Assembly: GCF_036323735.1 (NCBI RefSeq)
Contig: NC_086019.1
Span: forward strand, 241,111,102-241,175,101
Reading direction: 5' to 3'
DNA length: 64,000 nucleotides
DNA from: Rattus norvegicus
Lineage: Eukaryota; Chordata; Mammalia; Rodentia; Muridae
The notes under the pieces are model-generated. The model saw only the letters and a program-made list of their open reading frames with translations, was not told the origin of the DNA and did no database searches. A program made the position numbers and the translations under genes. How positions within the stretch are numbered: the stretch's first letter is position 1; every line of letters begins with the position of its first letter. Shown one piece after another: positions 1-12,280 of the stretch.

Positions 1-865
1 AGTCTCCAATTAGCTGGAATTCCAGAAATGCACCACTCCGACTCTCCTCAGGTAGACTTTGTATGATAGGCAGTGAAATCTGTTATCAGTCACTCTTACA
101 AATTGCACGTATATGGAATTAACAATGTGATTCTTTTTCACTAGTATCACTAGGACGTAGATTGCCTGGTACACCAGGAGGCATCTAGAGCATCAAGCTC
201 GAATGTCTACCAAATCTGCAACTGTCACTGGATGTGTATACACACAGGAATGGTGGTCCTGGGACTGAGGAAACCTGAAGAATCTGAAGGATTCGCCTCT
301 TACTCAGCTATAGTGGGTGGGCCACCCTAAAACTTTTTCCTGATAAAGGTTTAAAATCTGAATTTTGAAGTGTGAGGGATGTTGCGGAAGGTTACAACTC
401 ATCCTTGGCACCCTTGAAGCTCTGGGTTTAATCCCTCCAACAGCAAATGAATAGAATTTAAAGACGAGTATTTGGGGAATTTCCTGATTTGGTTACCTGT
501 ATAACTAAAATAAATGATTAAATAAAACAAACCTTGCCTCTTGAAAAAAATCAAGGCTGCAGACTGCCTTAGGCAATGGAAGCTCATTTTCACATCACAG
601 CAGGGTGAGGGTGGAGTCATCTCAGAAAGGACCAAAGGTGAATTCAATAACTCAGAGGTGGCAGAGTCAGGGTGGAAAGTTTGGTTTCCAAGGAAAAAAC
701 AACCAAGACAATCAGTGGGCCTCACTCTGCCTGTGGTGTTTTCCTACACTTGAAGCTGGGCTCCCACCGCAGCTGAAGACCCCCAGTCTCATCAGTAGTA
801 GCACTGTTCTTAAAATGTTGGCAGATGGGTACTGTCTCCTCCTTCAAAGAAGCAGCCTTTGAGGT
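1..865. other. Upstream flank of Stambpl1, no gene seen
   Basis: I see no exon-like open frame with splice sites, no long repeat array and no recognisable coding similarity here. The short frames on both strands look like chance. It is AT-moderate unique-looking intergenic DNA upstream of the Stambpl1 promoter. Confidence 0.5.
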
Positions 866-1046
866 TGTCTTAGAGTTTCGATCACTGTGATAAAGCAGCA
901 AGACAAAAACCAACTTAGGGAGAAGGAAGTTATTTCACTTCCACCACAGGGTCAGGGCAGGAACTCAAGCAGGGTAGGAATCTGGAGGCATGCGACCTGA
1001 TGTAGAGCACATGTGCACGCGCGCGTGTGCGTGCGTGCGTGCGTGC

Positions 1047-1098
<52 letters not shown>

Positions 1099-1235
1099 AC
1101 TGATTTGCTCCCCTTGACTTTCTCGGTCAGCTTTCTTATAGCACCTAGGATTACCTGTCCAGGGTGGCACCATCCACAATGGGCTGGTACCCTCCCACAT
1201 CAATTAGTGATTAAGAAAATGGCTTGCCTAAGCCT
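866..1235 (+). repeat. LTR-like rodent interspersed repeat
   Basis: The stretch opens with TGTCTTAG and carries landmarks such as GATAAAG, GGCAGGAACTCAAGCAGG, CTTTCTTATAG and CACAATGGGCTGG. The same order of landmarks recurs at 35893-36268, so the two are members of one dispersed family. The TGT start and overall layout resemble rodent MaLR/ERVL-type LTRs, but I do not assign a family name. A (TG)n array sits inside this copy at 1015-1094. Confidence 0.55.
1015..1094. repeat. (GTGC)n/(GT)n microsatellite
   Basis: About 80 bp of alternating purine-pyrimidine sequence, first GTGC units and then pure GT. Long open frames across it are artefacts of the dinucleotide repeat. Confidence 0.95.
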
Positions 1236-1979
1236 CCCCTCCCTCCCTCCTTCCCTCCCACTTCCCCACCCCCATCCCCCCTTCTGAAGGCGTTTTCTCA
1301 AATCAAATCTCTTCTCAGATGGCTCGTTCTTGTGTCAAGTTCCGTAAACCTTGTCAGTACAGATGTCAAATCAGAATGGATTCTCCCGGCTATCCATGGA
1401 TCTCCCGATACCTTCATCCTTTCTCTTCTTCCTCCATACTCTCTGACTTACACCCTGCCTTCTACTACTTTGCAGCTGAGTAAAACTCATGTAAACAATT
1501 TTACTTGTCTCTATCTTATTCGAGGAAAACATAGAAGATGCAGCTTTTATGCACGGGACTTTATAATATGGGTCATTGCACGTACTGTGTGTGTGGCTTA
1601 GATCCAGGGCCATATTAAGGACACTGCATATGATGGTGACACTATAGGTGAGGAGCTATCCGTTTGTATTTTCCTAGTTCAAGAAGGTGGGGAGAGGGAG
1701 AGTGTTTCGTAGCAGGAGTGCTTAGTCACAGTTAAATCTCAAAATGGGATTCCTACCCAAGCTGTAACCCTATATCTAATCCATTACATTGGCAAATCCA
1801 GCTTCATCGCCGCTCGTGTGCTCTGCTGTTTTGGAGTCGCCCAGCCATTTCCCCAGCTTCCAGGCGAAGTTGATGATTCACTGGGCTGTCCAGGTGGTCC
1901 AACCTAGGGCAGCGAGCATGCAGGTAGCTCGGGGGTTAAATCATAGGCAACCATTTCCATCTGGCCCTAGGCCATCAGC
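1236..1979. other. Upstream flank, no gene seen
   Basis: A CCCT-rich patch at about 1236-1284 is followed by unique-looking sequence. No exon, SINE or LINE is recognisable. It leads into the CpG-rich Stambpl1 promoter. Confidence 0.45.
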
Positions 1980-2660
1980 AGGGACCCGCCACCCCAGAGG
2001 TTTTTACTGCAGCACGTGGGAAGCCGTGGCTACAGAGGGGGCGGAGGCAGAGGCGGAGGCCGCACCCAGAGGCCCGAGAAAGGGGAGGGGGGCGGCCCAT
2101 CCCTGTGACAATTTCATCCCCTACGTTGCTCTCCGCCACAGATTCAGAGGCCATTGGCCCCTGCGTCGGTTTGCTATCACGCCATCAAGAACAGCGAGCC
2201 CAAGGCACGGGAAGGCATCAGAGCTCGTCCGACCAAGAGCAAGATAACCCGAGAGGCCCGGACCAGACCAGCCTGCGAGTGCCTCCCAGCCTGGTGCCAC
2301 CATCACCAAGCGCCGGTGCCTTGCGGAACAGCCACCGCCGCCCCGGCTGCAGAGGCCACACGGATGCCGGAGCCACGCGGCCCGCGCGGGGGCAGTCGCC
2401 GCAGTCGCCATCCCACACAAGCTCCGGACGCGCACGACTGCTGGTGAGTGGCCGCGCACGTGTGCCCGCTGGCCCTGAGGTGCGTGGAGATGACGGGTGG
2501 CTTCCTGTCTCCTTTCGGTCCCCGCCCCCAAGCGCCCCTCTCCCGCTCTAGGGTTAGCTTCTTCCCGCTGGGGAAGGCGGAGACTGTGGTTCCTGGTCTC
2601 TGGGCCCTCCGGGCCGTGACCTGGACCCGGCTGCGCGTGCTTTTCTGGTTCAGACTTGAG
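1980..2660 (+). promoter_or_regulatory. Stambpl1: CpG-rich, TATA-less promoter of Stambpl1
   Basis: GC content and CpG density rise sharply compared with the AT-rich surroundings, peaking around 2040-2470. There are G-rich Sp1-like boxes near 2080-2095 and an inverted CCAAT box (ATTGG) at 2153-2157. I see no TATA box. This is the usual architecture of a broadly expressed mammalian gene. The island ends about 200 bp after a strong 5' splice site at 2444, which places exon 1 inside it. The exact transcription start cannot be read from sequence alone. Confidence 0.75.
2200..2443 (+). other. Stambpl1: Stambpl1 exon 1 (non-coding; 5' end approximate)
   Basis: The 3' border is a consensus donor, CTG|GTGAGT, at 2443/2444 inside the CpG island. 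No other donor in the island is as good. The main start codon lies in the next exon at 27159, so this exon is 5' UTR. The only ATG in the assumed exon, at 2364, opens an upstream reading frame that crosses the splice junction and overlaps the main start (see findings). The 5' end at about 2200 is inferred from the CCAAT box position. Confidence 0.6.
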
Positions 2661-3513
2661 ATGCATCCTTGCAGATGATGTCAGGATTCCGAGAGCCCAC
2701 CTCACTGGTTTTGCGTGGGGCTCCACGTCGGCTGCCAGGAATGTCAAGGAGGAAGGGGCGAGAACTGGTAAAGCACCTTCATACTGGGGGACAGGGGATG
2801 GGGGGGACTTTCTAGATGTTGCATTGATGCCCTTTAGCCTCGTGAGACATATTCTCTTACTGGAATAACTTGAGTGTTCGCTGGAAGCCTCAAGGGAAAT
2901 GCGCCAAAAAAATAAAAATAAAAAAAATAAAAAAATTCAATGCTATGAAACCATAATTTTCTCAGAACTCTTCGAAACAACTGCTGGCGGTCTAGAGTCT
3001 AAAGTGCTGTGGTTAATTGAAATGTAAAAGAAAAAAATGACAATGAAGCTGAAATTTAAGAGACTATCTGATTTAGAGGATTGGGGGAAAGACTCTAGGT
3101 TGGTGTGAGGGGGAGGGGCCGGTCTGCCTTCCCGAATGAGTGTTTTGTCGCTAGTAAGCCCTGGTGAGCACGCTGCTTTCCAGACACCCTGCTTGCCTCG
3201 AAAATTAAACGAAGTCTTGAGTTTCAAAAGTATTTCCAGAAATAAGGTTCATCTGAGCTCTGTCAAGGTCAATACAGACTCGTGAGAGCAGACAGAAATT
3301 AACTCTTGAGTTGTTTGACTTCCGGTTTCAATTTGTAAGTAGTGTTTGTTTCCTTTTCTTTTTTTTTTTTGTATTTCTGGAGGATGCTAATTTGAATTTT
3401 ATAAATGTAATCTGTAACTAGACTCTGCTGGGATTTTTTTTTTTAGATCCACTGTAAATATGTGCTTATTTTAAACACGTTAATGTCTGAGGAGTAGGCT
3501 GATCCTGTTAGAC

Positions 3514-3758
3514 CAGTGGTTCTCAACCTTCCCAATGCTTTAATACAGACCCTTTAATACCGTTCCTCATGTTGTTATGACTCTCCTCCAAACATAAAAT
3601 TATTGTTGTTGCTACTTCATAATTGTGATTTTTGCTACTGTTGTGAATTGTAATGCAAATATCAGTGTTTTCCCGATGGTCTTAGGTGACTCCTGTGAAA
3701 AGGTCAAAAGGTCATTAGACCTGCAAAGGGGTCATGACCTCAGATTGAGAACCTCTGC
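3514..3758 (+). mobile_element. URR1-like hAT DNA transposon remnant
   Basis: It begins CAGTGGTTCTCAACC and ends in the diverged inverse (GAGAACCTCTG). The middle carries the family landmarks CCTCATGTTGTTATGA, ACATAAAATTAT and TTTTGCTACTGTTGTGAATTG. The imperfect terminal inverted repeats and this internal text match the rodent-specific non-autonomous hAT-Charlie family URR1 as I know it. Three or four further copies occur in this window. Confidence 0.75.
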
Positions 3759-4264
3759 ATCAGAGCCCTTTTATTCCAAGGCAGGGGATGACGATATTGG
3801 TATCATCCAGGAAAATTAACCTGAAGTAAGTTGTCTGTTCCCTTCACCAATAGCGGAGTGGAAACCCACTACTGAGTACACCTCAGCCATAATACGTGCA
3901 TCAGCTGTTTCTTGGGAATTTTAAGAAGAATTTCATTTTCTTGTTTCCTTAAGTAAAATATGCATCTATAAAGGCAGAGTCTAAGCCCTTTATCCATTTC
4001 TAAGGGTCGTGTGGCTTAGAGTAGTGAGGAGCCTGGTCTTCTGCTCAACCACAGCATATATGCTGAATGGTATCTTTGGGGTTGGTTGCTGATAGGTTGA
4101 TAAAAAGTTAAAGAATTATTATTAATTGTTACTAATAGCAAACGCTTCCCACTTTCAGTTGGTTGAGACCCTTACTTTCAGGATTCTTCTCAGGTCTGCT
4201 TTTAAGAACAATAAGAATAAAAGACTGATCATCCTCAAATTAACGTTTTAACACACAAAGAAAT

Positions 4265-4472
4265 CTGCCTGGTTGGTACATGGGTATCAGTATACTGCCC
4301 TTCCCCTCACTCCTCCTGTTCCCCTTCATCCCCACAGTTCCCTTTCTGCCTCAGGCCATGTGGACTCCCCTCCTGTCCCTCCTCCCCCTTCCTGTTAAAT
4401 AGACAAATAGACTTCTTTCTCCCTCTCAGGTCCCCTTTTCACTTTCATATCCCCCCATCCCCTACCCACCCC

Positions 4473-4517
<45 letters not shown>

Positions 4518-4760
4518 AATAAAGTGAACTCTGGAATCTGCGCACAAGAGAAAATATGCTGTTTGTCTTTCTGAGTCTGCCTCGTTTCATTTAACACAGA
4601 GACCCATTTTTTTTATCGTTGTAATTTCATGTTTGCAGCTGAATAAAAATAACACTATAGGTTCTCTACGTTTTCTTTATATAGTAACACACTCTAGAAT
4701 GTTTATGCATGCATGGGCATCTAGGATCATAATTTTTACTCGAAATCAGGAGAGGAAATC
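4265..4760 (-). mobile_element. Old L1 ORF2 3'-region fragment, minus orientation
   Basis: The C-rich poly-pyrimidine stretch is followed after a (CA)n array by text such as CTGTTTGTCTTTCTGAGTCTG and ATTTCATGTTTGCAGCTGAAT. This resembles the reverse complement of the rodent L1 ORF2 end, which is also present in a better copy at 31225-32350. It is heavily decayed and has no reading frame. Confidence 0.5.
4475..4516. repeat. (CA)n microsatellite
   Basis: About 21 uninterrupted CA units inside the L1-like fragment. Confidence 0.95.
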
Positions 4761-5373
4761 ACGTTGATGGCCTTGAGTCTATGTCAAGCGCTCTCTTAGC
4801 TGTTGTTTTAAAGTTGGGGACATTTTTTTCCATATTTACTTAGTGTGTGTGCCCATTAAGAGGACAACTTCGGGGACTGGTTTCCTCCTTCCACCATCCG
4901 GATCCCGTGTATTTGACACAGAACCTCAGGCTTGGTGTAAGTACTCTTACACAATGATGCATCTCTCAGGCTATGCCAGTTGGCTTTTGAATCAACCTAT
5001 TGGGTGTCTGTGTGTTTCTGTTTAATCCAGTAATTTTTTTTCTTGACCTCCTTAAGGACTTATAAGTTACTTCTTTTGAAATGAGGAGAAATGACTCATT
5101 ATTACTGCTGAAAATACCAGAGCCAGGTTTCCATCCCTTAGGGCTGAGAGGTTTCTGCCGCTCAATAAATACTTGTCAAATGAGTAACACATTCTAGAAT
5201 GTTTTTTTGTCTTACCAACTTAACTTGCATAGACTCTTCTGACATTGATTTTCTTTTTTGGATGTAACTTTATATGAGCCCCTAAGCACAGCATCAACTC
5301 AAGGCAGGGTCAATATATTCAATGGGAAAGATCAGTTTCCACAATGAGAGGACCAATAACTATTGCTCTAAAA

Positions 5374-5592
5374 TGGTGGTTCTCAACCTTCTTAATGCTG
5401 AGATCCTTTAACACAGTTCCTCGTGCTATAACCCTCAACCATAAAATTATTTCATTGTTACTTTATAACTATAATTTTGCTACTGTTATGAACTGTAACA
5501 TAAACATCTGATATGCAGAATGTAGTGAACCCAGGTAAGGGTTGTTCAAAGGAGTCAAGACCCAAATGAGTCAAGACCGGAAGGTTTAAAAC
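5374..5592 (+). mobile_element. URR1-like hAT remnant
   Basis: Starts TGGTGGTTCTCAACCTTC and shows the same landmarks as the 3514 copy (CCTCGTGCTATAACCC, CATAAAATTATTTC, TTTTGCTACTGTTATGAA). The right end is diverged (GACCGGAAGG). Confidence 0.7.
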
Positions 5593-6854
5593 AACCTAAA
5601 ACACCATATTGGTACCTGCTGACATCTCTCAGCTCCCTGGATGTATAAACTTTCCTATTGGAGTGTGTCCTGTTGAACTATGCCCTGGGGGGGAGGGGCT
5701 TATTCAGAAATCCTGAGCTGACATCACAGCTTTCCATTCTTGAATAATCTGGATGGAACTGCTTCTGGATGTGGCTTTTGTCAGAGATTATTTGTATTTC
5801 TAAGCAAATCCACTGAAAGGCTAGTGCAGTCCTGCTTCTCTTTAGACCAAGAGACTAGTTTAACATTTGACGAGCTGTTCCGTTTCCAAAGCACGCATCT
5901 TTTGGTTCACTTTCTAATTTTTAAATTAAGTCCATGTTATTTTTGATTATCGAAGCGCTTGGCTTAGAAGCATAATTCAGATGGGTGGCTCTTTCATAAC
6001 CTGTATTTATGAAAATCAATCCTTTCGCCCCAACACCAGTGAGTTCTGTGATTCGGAGTTCTTATGATTCGTCTGAGGAACTCTTTTGGAATGTTAGAAG
6101 TTTATTTTCCTGTTGCTACAGTTCTGACTTTCCATTAGTAACCACTAGCAATTGTCTCCGGATGTAATTTCTCGATGGAAGTTAGAAAGCTATCAGAATT
6201 GACTAATAGAAAAACACTGTATCGTTTAACAATAATGCAAAAATTAGTTTCTATGCTCTTCCCTTTATGCGTTTCTCTGAAGAGGCTTCAAGATAAAAAG
6301 AGCCACACCCTGAAATAAATCTGTACAAATAAAATTGCTTCTCATAGTTTTGAAGTATCTATGTATGTATAGTTTTCACAGCTATTCCCTGCATCATGAA
6401 GTATGGCTTTTTTTCCTTACGTCAGTAGCCCTTTGGTATGCCTTATGTTATAAGCCAGGTGCTGGGATTTAATTTTACGGGTTAGACAATGGCAGGTTCC
6501 TTGACAGCAGTGAATGGCGGAGGTGTGTCTCCATTAAGTGCATTCTGGCAACTGCACAGGGTGGGTTAGAAAAAGGAGAGAGGATGAGGTAATCTGGTGT
6601 TTGGCAGCAATGACCTGGCCCGAGATCCTTGGGACACCAAGATAAAGACAACTTCAGATGTCAGGACTCCTTATGTGAAGAGGCATCAAGATAATCCACA
6701 GCGTGGCTCACTCCCATGGAGACACCACCGGTCCTCCACATTCTTTTCTACTGAGCCCTCTGCATCTTCAGAACCTTGTAAAGTTTTAACAGTAGATATT
6801 AGCTACTGGTCGTGATAGCTCAAGGCTGGCGCATTGGTCAGAAACATGAATTTA

Positions 6855-7000
6855 TTTTGCTGTTTGCTAGTTGTGCCATTGGGTAAGTTGCTGACGTCTT
6901 TGAGGCTCAGCTTCCTCATCTTTCAAACTGGGTGTTTAATTTCTATCTCCTAAGAGTTGAATTGGAAGACACGAATAAGGAGGTGTGGAAATAAACAGCG
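6855..7000 (+). mobile_element. MIR SINE
   Basis: Contains the MIR core order GCTAGTTGTG, CATTGGGTAAGTTGCTGA, TTTGAGGCTCAGCTTCCTC and ATCTTTCAAACTGGGTG. It is an ancient mammal-wide tRNA-derived SINE, strongly diverged. Confidence 0.65.
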
Positions 7001-8172
7001 TCTGATACAAATGAGGAGCCACGTGTGCTTGTTACTTTTAATGTTCGAAAAGCACCTAATGGTAGTAGGCACCTTTTTTGCATATTTAAAAATTGGCATA
7101 CAAAGGAGCCAGGTATAGTGTTGAGTATGGTAAAGCTAGTTGGCGGCAGAGCTGGAGTCGAACCAAGAGCAGCTGCTTCCACACCTGCTTTCTTTCTGTG
7201 TGTGCGTTCCCTGTCCCGCCATCCTGCATATTGACTATAGAGATACTGACAAGTATGGTCTGGATGACCTTGGTCCTCAGGGAGCCTCATAGCTCCCAAT
7301 TCAAACATAGACCTGGCACCTCCCACTTAGATTGGAACCCAGGTTATTAGACTTTTTGGAGGACAATTTTTCCTTGATGTTTTAGTATTTTGTAAATGTT
7401 GTCATAAGATCATTAACGGAAACTCCACAGAATCTACAAGAGTAACTCTAGCAAAGATTCCTAGTAACGGGGCACACCCAGCCTTGACTGGCCATCTTCT
7501 ATAACCAAGCAAGGCCTCACGTGGAGGGACTGGAACACTAATCTAGCCACAAAACTTTTGGCCTACAGATCATCCTCCTGCAAAGTGTGCTGGGTTCAGA
7601 GCCCAAGTCATCCTCAGAGACCCTCATCTAGTAACTAATGGAAGCCTATGTAGAGGCCCACCTCGGAACATTAGGTGGAACTGACGGAGTCCTGTGGAGA
7701 AGGCAGGAGAAAGGCAGGATTGGAGAAACCAGAGGGGTTAGGGACACACCTCGGCCCACAGAATCAACTGATCAGGACTCATGGGATCTTGCAGAGACAA
7801 GGAAGCCTGGAGGGGTCCGACCTAGGTCCTCCACTTATATGTTATGGCTGGGTAGCTTTCTGTTCTTGTGGAAATCCCAGTGGGAGTGGGGTCTTTCCCT
7901 GACTCCTTGCCCTACTCATGTCTGTCCTCCCACTGGGTTGCCTTTTCCAGCCTTAACGTGATGGTATGTGCCTGGTCTTAGCTAGTTGTGCTGCGTTTGG
8001 TTGATGTTCCTGGGAGGCCTGCTCTTCGCTGGGGTTTAGGGGCAGTGGATCTGCGGAAAAGAGGAGGTGCTGGGGGGAAAACTGGGGTGAGGGGAGAGGA
8101 AACTGCAGTTGGGATATAATATATGAGAGAAGAATACAAACATTTTTTAAAGAGAATTATTCTAATACTCAG

Positions 8173-8232
8173 GCACACACACATAAATACATACATACAT
8201 ACATACATACATACATACATACATACATACAT
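8173..8232. repeat. (CATA)n microsatellite
   Basis: A short CA run, then about 12 ATAC units. Confidence 0.95.
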
Positions 8233-9099
8233 GTGCACATGCTGGCCTTGAGGCCATATATGGAGATCCGAAAATAACTTTTAGAAGTTGGTTTTTTTTT
8301 CCACCTTCTAGATTTTGGGGGCTACACATAAGTCAGGTAAATGTAGTACCAAGTACTTTTACCAAGTGAGGCCTCTCACTGGTTCTAATTTGTGTTTTTA
8401 CATTTGCTTTAAAATGAGTTCCCTTTCACTTCTCTGCTCAGTGTCGTTGGCATACACGACACATCCACCTTCATACTCAGTGACCGTTTTCAGAAACGAG
8501 ATGGGGAAGACACTCTTCTTCATAAGTGCAGCAGTCCGGGTCCAGTGTCATTGGCTGTCAGTATTCCGAGGACCTCTGTGACATCCTCACCTCCCAATGG
8601 TCCAGAGTCTCGGAAGCTTCCATTCTCTAAGCATAACACAGTGATGAACATATTTCCATTTTTTTATTCAGCTTGTGCAGAATGTTCTGAAGAAGACAGG
8701 GAGAGTAAACTCTAGCTGTTCTTTGGCTTCCTTAAGTAGCTTCATCTAGTTCTCAGATGGGGCGATGCCTGAGGTGCTGAGGAGTGAGTTGTCAGCGCCT
8801 TCTGATCTTCTCTACGTGGATCTTGTCCGCCTTCACTGACTTAAGCACCTTCACAACACTGCACCGAGCCTTGTAAGTTTTGTTCTTGTGCGTTACTTCG
8901 AGAAGTCTTAGCTAACACCCAGCCTTCAGTTTGTTTTTGTCTTAGTTCTGGGATTGGACTCAGGGACTCATGCATTAAGCACAAACTTGATCGCCTGAGT
9001 TCTACACTTCTAGTCTTGATGTTGTGTCTTACTAAAGCAGGCACGAGTTTTTTCCTGGTTTTGGATACAGTTTCTTGATAAACAATGGATTATAATCTT

Positions 9100-9207
9100 T
9101 TTTTTTTCTTTTTCTTTTTTTCTCTTTTTTGGAGCTGGGGACCGAACCCAGGGCCTTGAGCTTGCTAGGCAAGCGCTCTACCACTGAGCTAAATCCCCAA
9201 CCCCTCA
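9100..9207 (-). mobile_element. ID SINE (BC1-derived), minus strand
   Basis: Reading the minus strand gives GGGGATTTAGCTCAGTGG, then GTAGAGCGC, GGTTCGGTCCCCAGCTCC and an A-rich tail. This is the alanine-tRNA/BC1-derived ID element that is very abundant in rat. It is bounded by a perfect 12-bp target-site duplication GATTATAATCTT at 9088-9099 and 9208-9219. The near-consensus sequence suggests a young insertion. Confidence 0.95.
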
Positions 9208-10094
9208 GATTATAATCTTGAAGGTATTTTAAATACCACCTCTATGCTTTGATTTAAATATTTCTTCATTGAACCAAACTTTCATTTCTTCTTAAAGAAA
9301 CCCTTCAATGTCTTGAGTTTTAGCTTGACTACAGATGACAGAACTTGAGATTTGGTGAACCTTGGTGTTTTTGCCATAACTAATGCTTGGATGGCGTCTC
9401 AGTTGAGCCAGAGATTCCTATGAGAGGTGACTAAGTGAGCCACTACCCATCAGTCACTTGGATGACTTGACTTGGTGATTCATTGGGGAAATTTGGAAAT
9501 AGAATGTCAGGATGACTTGTTTTGACCCTTTCTGGATCCATGTGTGCTGACTTCCTGTTTTGCATTTGCCTGTGTTCAAAAAGAAGCCCTGGTACAGGTC
9601 CCTTTTGGAACGCTACATCTCAAGCTCAAAGGGCTGAACAGTAATCAGCCAGGCCCATCTGATTAAAACCAGAAGGAAAACTACATTCAGTAATAAGATT
9701 GTGGTTGGATTGCTCTTATCAGTATACTGAGCCCATGGTTTCATTTCTCCTGGACAGGACATTATTCTGTGTCCTACCACTAGAGTCATATCCCTCAGCA
9801 CCATTGCTGTGTATTTCTGTGAAACCTAAAGAACGCCTCCTTATTCAGGGGTTCCTGCATTGGTATAATGGTGGATTGGTTCTAGTTCTCCCCATCACCC
9901 GCCCTCCACTTTGTCCTCATAGGGTTGTTTTTAAATTGTCCCATAACATTTTTTTCTAGCAGTAACAGTAGCAAGCCAGGAGGTGGAACGGGATAGGGAA
10001 GGCCCGAAAGGGAGGTGCTTATGTGGGTGTTCCGGTCAGGAAAACTGCTCACTGGATTGATGCAAACCTCAAGTATGTAAATAAAATCAACTTG

Positions 10095-10240
10095 GAATCA
10101 GGTTGCCTGGGAGTCCTTAGAATGGAAAGGCACGTACCTTTCATGTTCGTGGTGTAATACCTGACTTTGGGAGGTTTATTGTTGTTCTGAGGTATGCTCA
10201 GAGCCCCTCAGAGTTAGCGAGAGTTCGTAGAGATAACGTC
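10095..10240 (+). repeat. Diverged dispersed repeat, copy A
   Basis: Shares an ordered set of words with 11440-11585: GGAGT..TTAGAATGGAA, GTACCTTTCATGTTC, TTTATTGTTGT and CCCTCAG.GTTA. I do not recognise the family. Confidence 0.45.
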
Positions 10241-11439
10241 AAGTGTCCATCTGAATGCCCAGCATTCGGAGATAGGTTTGATCAAAGAAAGGCTGCAGAA
10301 GTAGTGAGTACCGTAAGCAGTCTAACAACACATGAGAGAGGAGAGGGCTAGACCAAGAGGGCCCTCAAGAGCTGGCCAAGGCGCTTGAATCTTCTGTGGT
10401 AGACACGACTGCACAATTTTGAACAGGGGACTGGCAAAATGTGCTGCAAATAAATATATTCCTCAGCATGAGCCACATAGTACTTCACCTAGAAACAGAG
10501 AAATCCGGTTGAGCAAAATATAGGCTCGTCACCATAGAGGCAAATGGGAGTGTAGGTAAGGACTTGGGGCTCTGTAGCACCATCTATAAAGATCTTGCAG
10601 AAGGATTCTCTCCATTTCTGTGTTCACAAATGCCCACAGCCAGGAAATTGCTCTTTCAGGCAATCGGACGTCGTGATGCGTGACATGTAACCCCTAACAT
10701 CTCCCTGTTTGCTCACCTTGCGTGCAGAGAAAGTGACTAGCCAAGAAGTCAAGTCTTAAGCAACCCACTCCTTTAGGCTTAGAAAATATATAATTTTTTC
10801 AGCCATAAACTGATGCGTACTTAGAGGAAATAATGCAGAAAATGAACTGAAAGTCTCCTGGGAACCAATCCTTGGGAGAACATGTGAGAAAAATTCCATG
10901 GTGTGACAGATGTTTTCATACCCAGTGCCAAACAAGGTAAATACCTATGCACCTATCCTTCAAGCATGAGAGAGAGAAAGCCTCGATGTTTTCTAATACT
11001 TGATGTTCTCGCTGAATGCAGGAGCTTGGTCAGGTCCATGCTCCAGGATGCAAGCATTTAAGTCTTTTTAAAGGATCCATCTGTCAAATTCTCTTAAATG
11101 ATTCTCTTCTGATGACACTTTTTATTTCAATTTTTTACTATGTTTAAAACATGCTGCTGCTGTGTAGAGGGTGTGTAGTATATATGTGTGTTTATTTAGG
11201 CAAGGGATATAAAACAAAAACAATTTTCAAATTAGAACCACTTATCAACAGGAGCGTATATTTTTCAGAATCATCACTACCCAGTCTGATCAGTTAGGTG
11301 AATTTTATCAGTCAAGTAAATAAAACTTCCTAGATTAAATTCAAGGTTTTGTTTTGGTTTGTATCTGTGGTGACAGAGCAAGCATTTCTTCTGAGCTGTG
11401 TACATATTTTCACATCATCACAAGCTGGGATAAAACCCT

Positions 11440-11585
11440 CTGGGCTGCCTTGGAGTTCTGAGAATGGAATGGTGTGGTACCTTTCATGTTCTTGTTAGAA
11501 ACTGAGTTGGGGCACTTTTATTGTTGTCATGTTATGTTCAGAAACAAACCCTCAGGGTTAACAGGAGTTTGTCAAATATCTTCCT
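11440..11585 (+). repeat. Diverged dispersed repeat, copy B
   Basis: Direct-oriented partner of 10095-10240 (words GGAGTTCTGAGAATGGAA, GTACCTTTCATGTTC, TTTATTGTTGTC, CCTCAGGGTTAAC). The spacing of about 1.34 kb and same orientation could be two LTRs of a decayed element or two independent insertions. Confidence 0.45.
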
Positions 11586-12242
11586 GGCTAAACACTTAAC
11601 TACTGACCTATATAGCCCTGTGTTGAAATTCAGATTTATTTATTTTTTGATTACGAGTGAGCTTAAACACTTTCCACATCACACACAGCTGTAAACACCT
11701 AAAACGTGGTCTTGTCACAGTGCTCATCTGCATCCAAGGCTGTCTCTTTACTATTGATTTGCAAATGTTTCATCTGACATAGTAGGTAAAGGATCTCACA
11801 GGGGCTACAACTGATACAAACACTGTTTGACTTCGGTAAAAACATCACTTGCTGACTTCAGAGATGCTATTTAAATACTTTAAAAATACTTCATCTTAGC
11901 ACAAACTGAAGCCAGACAAGAAATGCCAGCCTGGTGGGGTGTTAGTGGGTATGACGTCCCCAGCACTAACTGAAGAGCTATTGGCATTTGACAGGTTCTG
12001 GGAGAAGGAGAATCAGCTTTCTTAAATGATGGGAGTTGGCCTAATATGTCACTCACACTCAGGGCAGGCCTCTCCCCTAAGAGTAGTAAGTAGGGTAACA
12101 CAAACTGGGCTCAATGGGTGTGGGGTTGTGATTTAAAGTTGGGTGGGGAAAGTGACAAGGTGGTTATGGTAGGACTTTCAGTGGTGAATCTGATTAAACA
12201 TATTAGATGAAATTCTCAAAGGATTAAGACAAACACTACTCT

Positions 12243-12280
12243 GTGTGTGTGTTTGTGTGTGTATGTGTGTGTGTGTGAGA
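12243..12280. repeat. (GT)n microsatellite, interrupted
   Basis: About 38 bp of GT with TT and TA interruptions. Confidence 0.9.

Noticed and set aside
2105..2551. 148-codon plus-strand frame across exon 1
   Set aside because: It runs through the strong donor at 2444 and has the low-complexity composition of a CpG island. The true start codon is in the next exon.
2121..2747. 208-codon minus-strand open frame at the Stambpl1 promoter
   Set aside because: High GC depletes stop codons in CpG islands; composition is Arg/Pro/Ala/Gly-rich without a domain, and it overlaps exon 1 in antisense.
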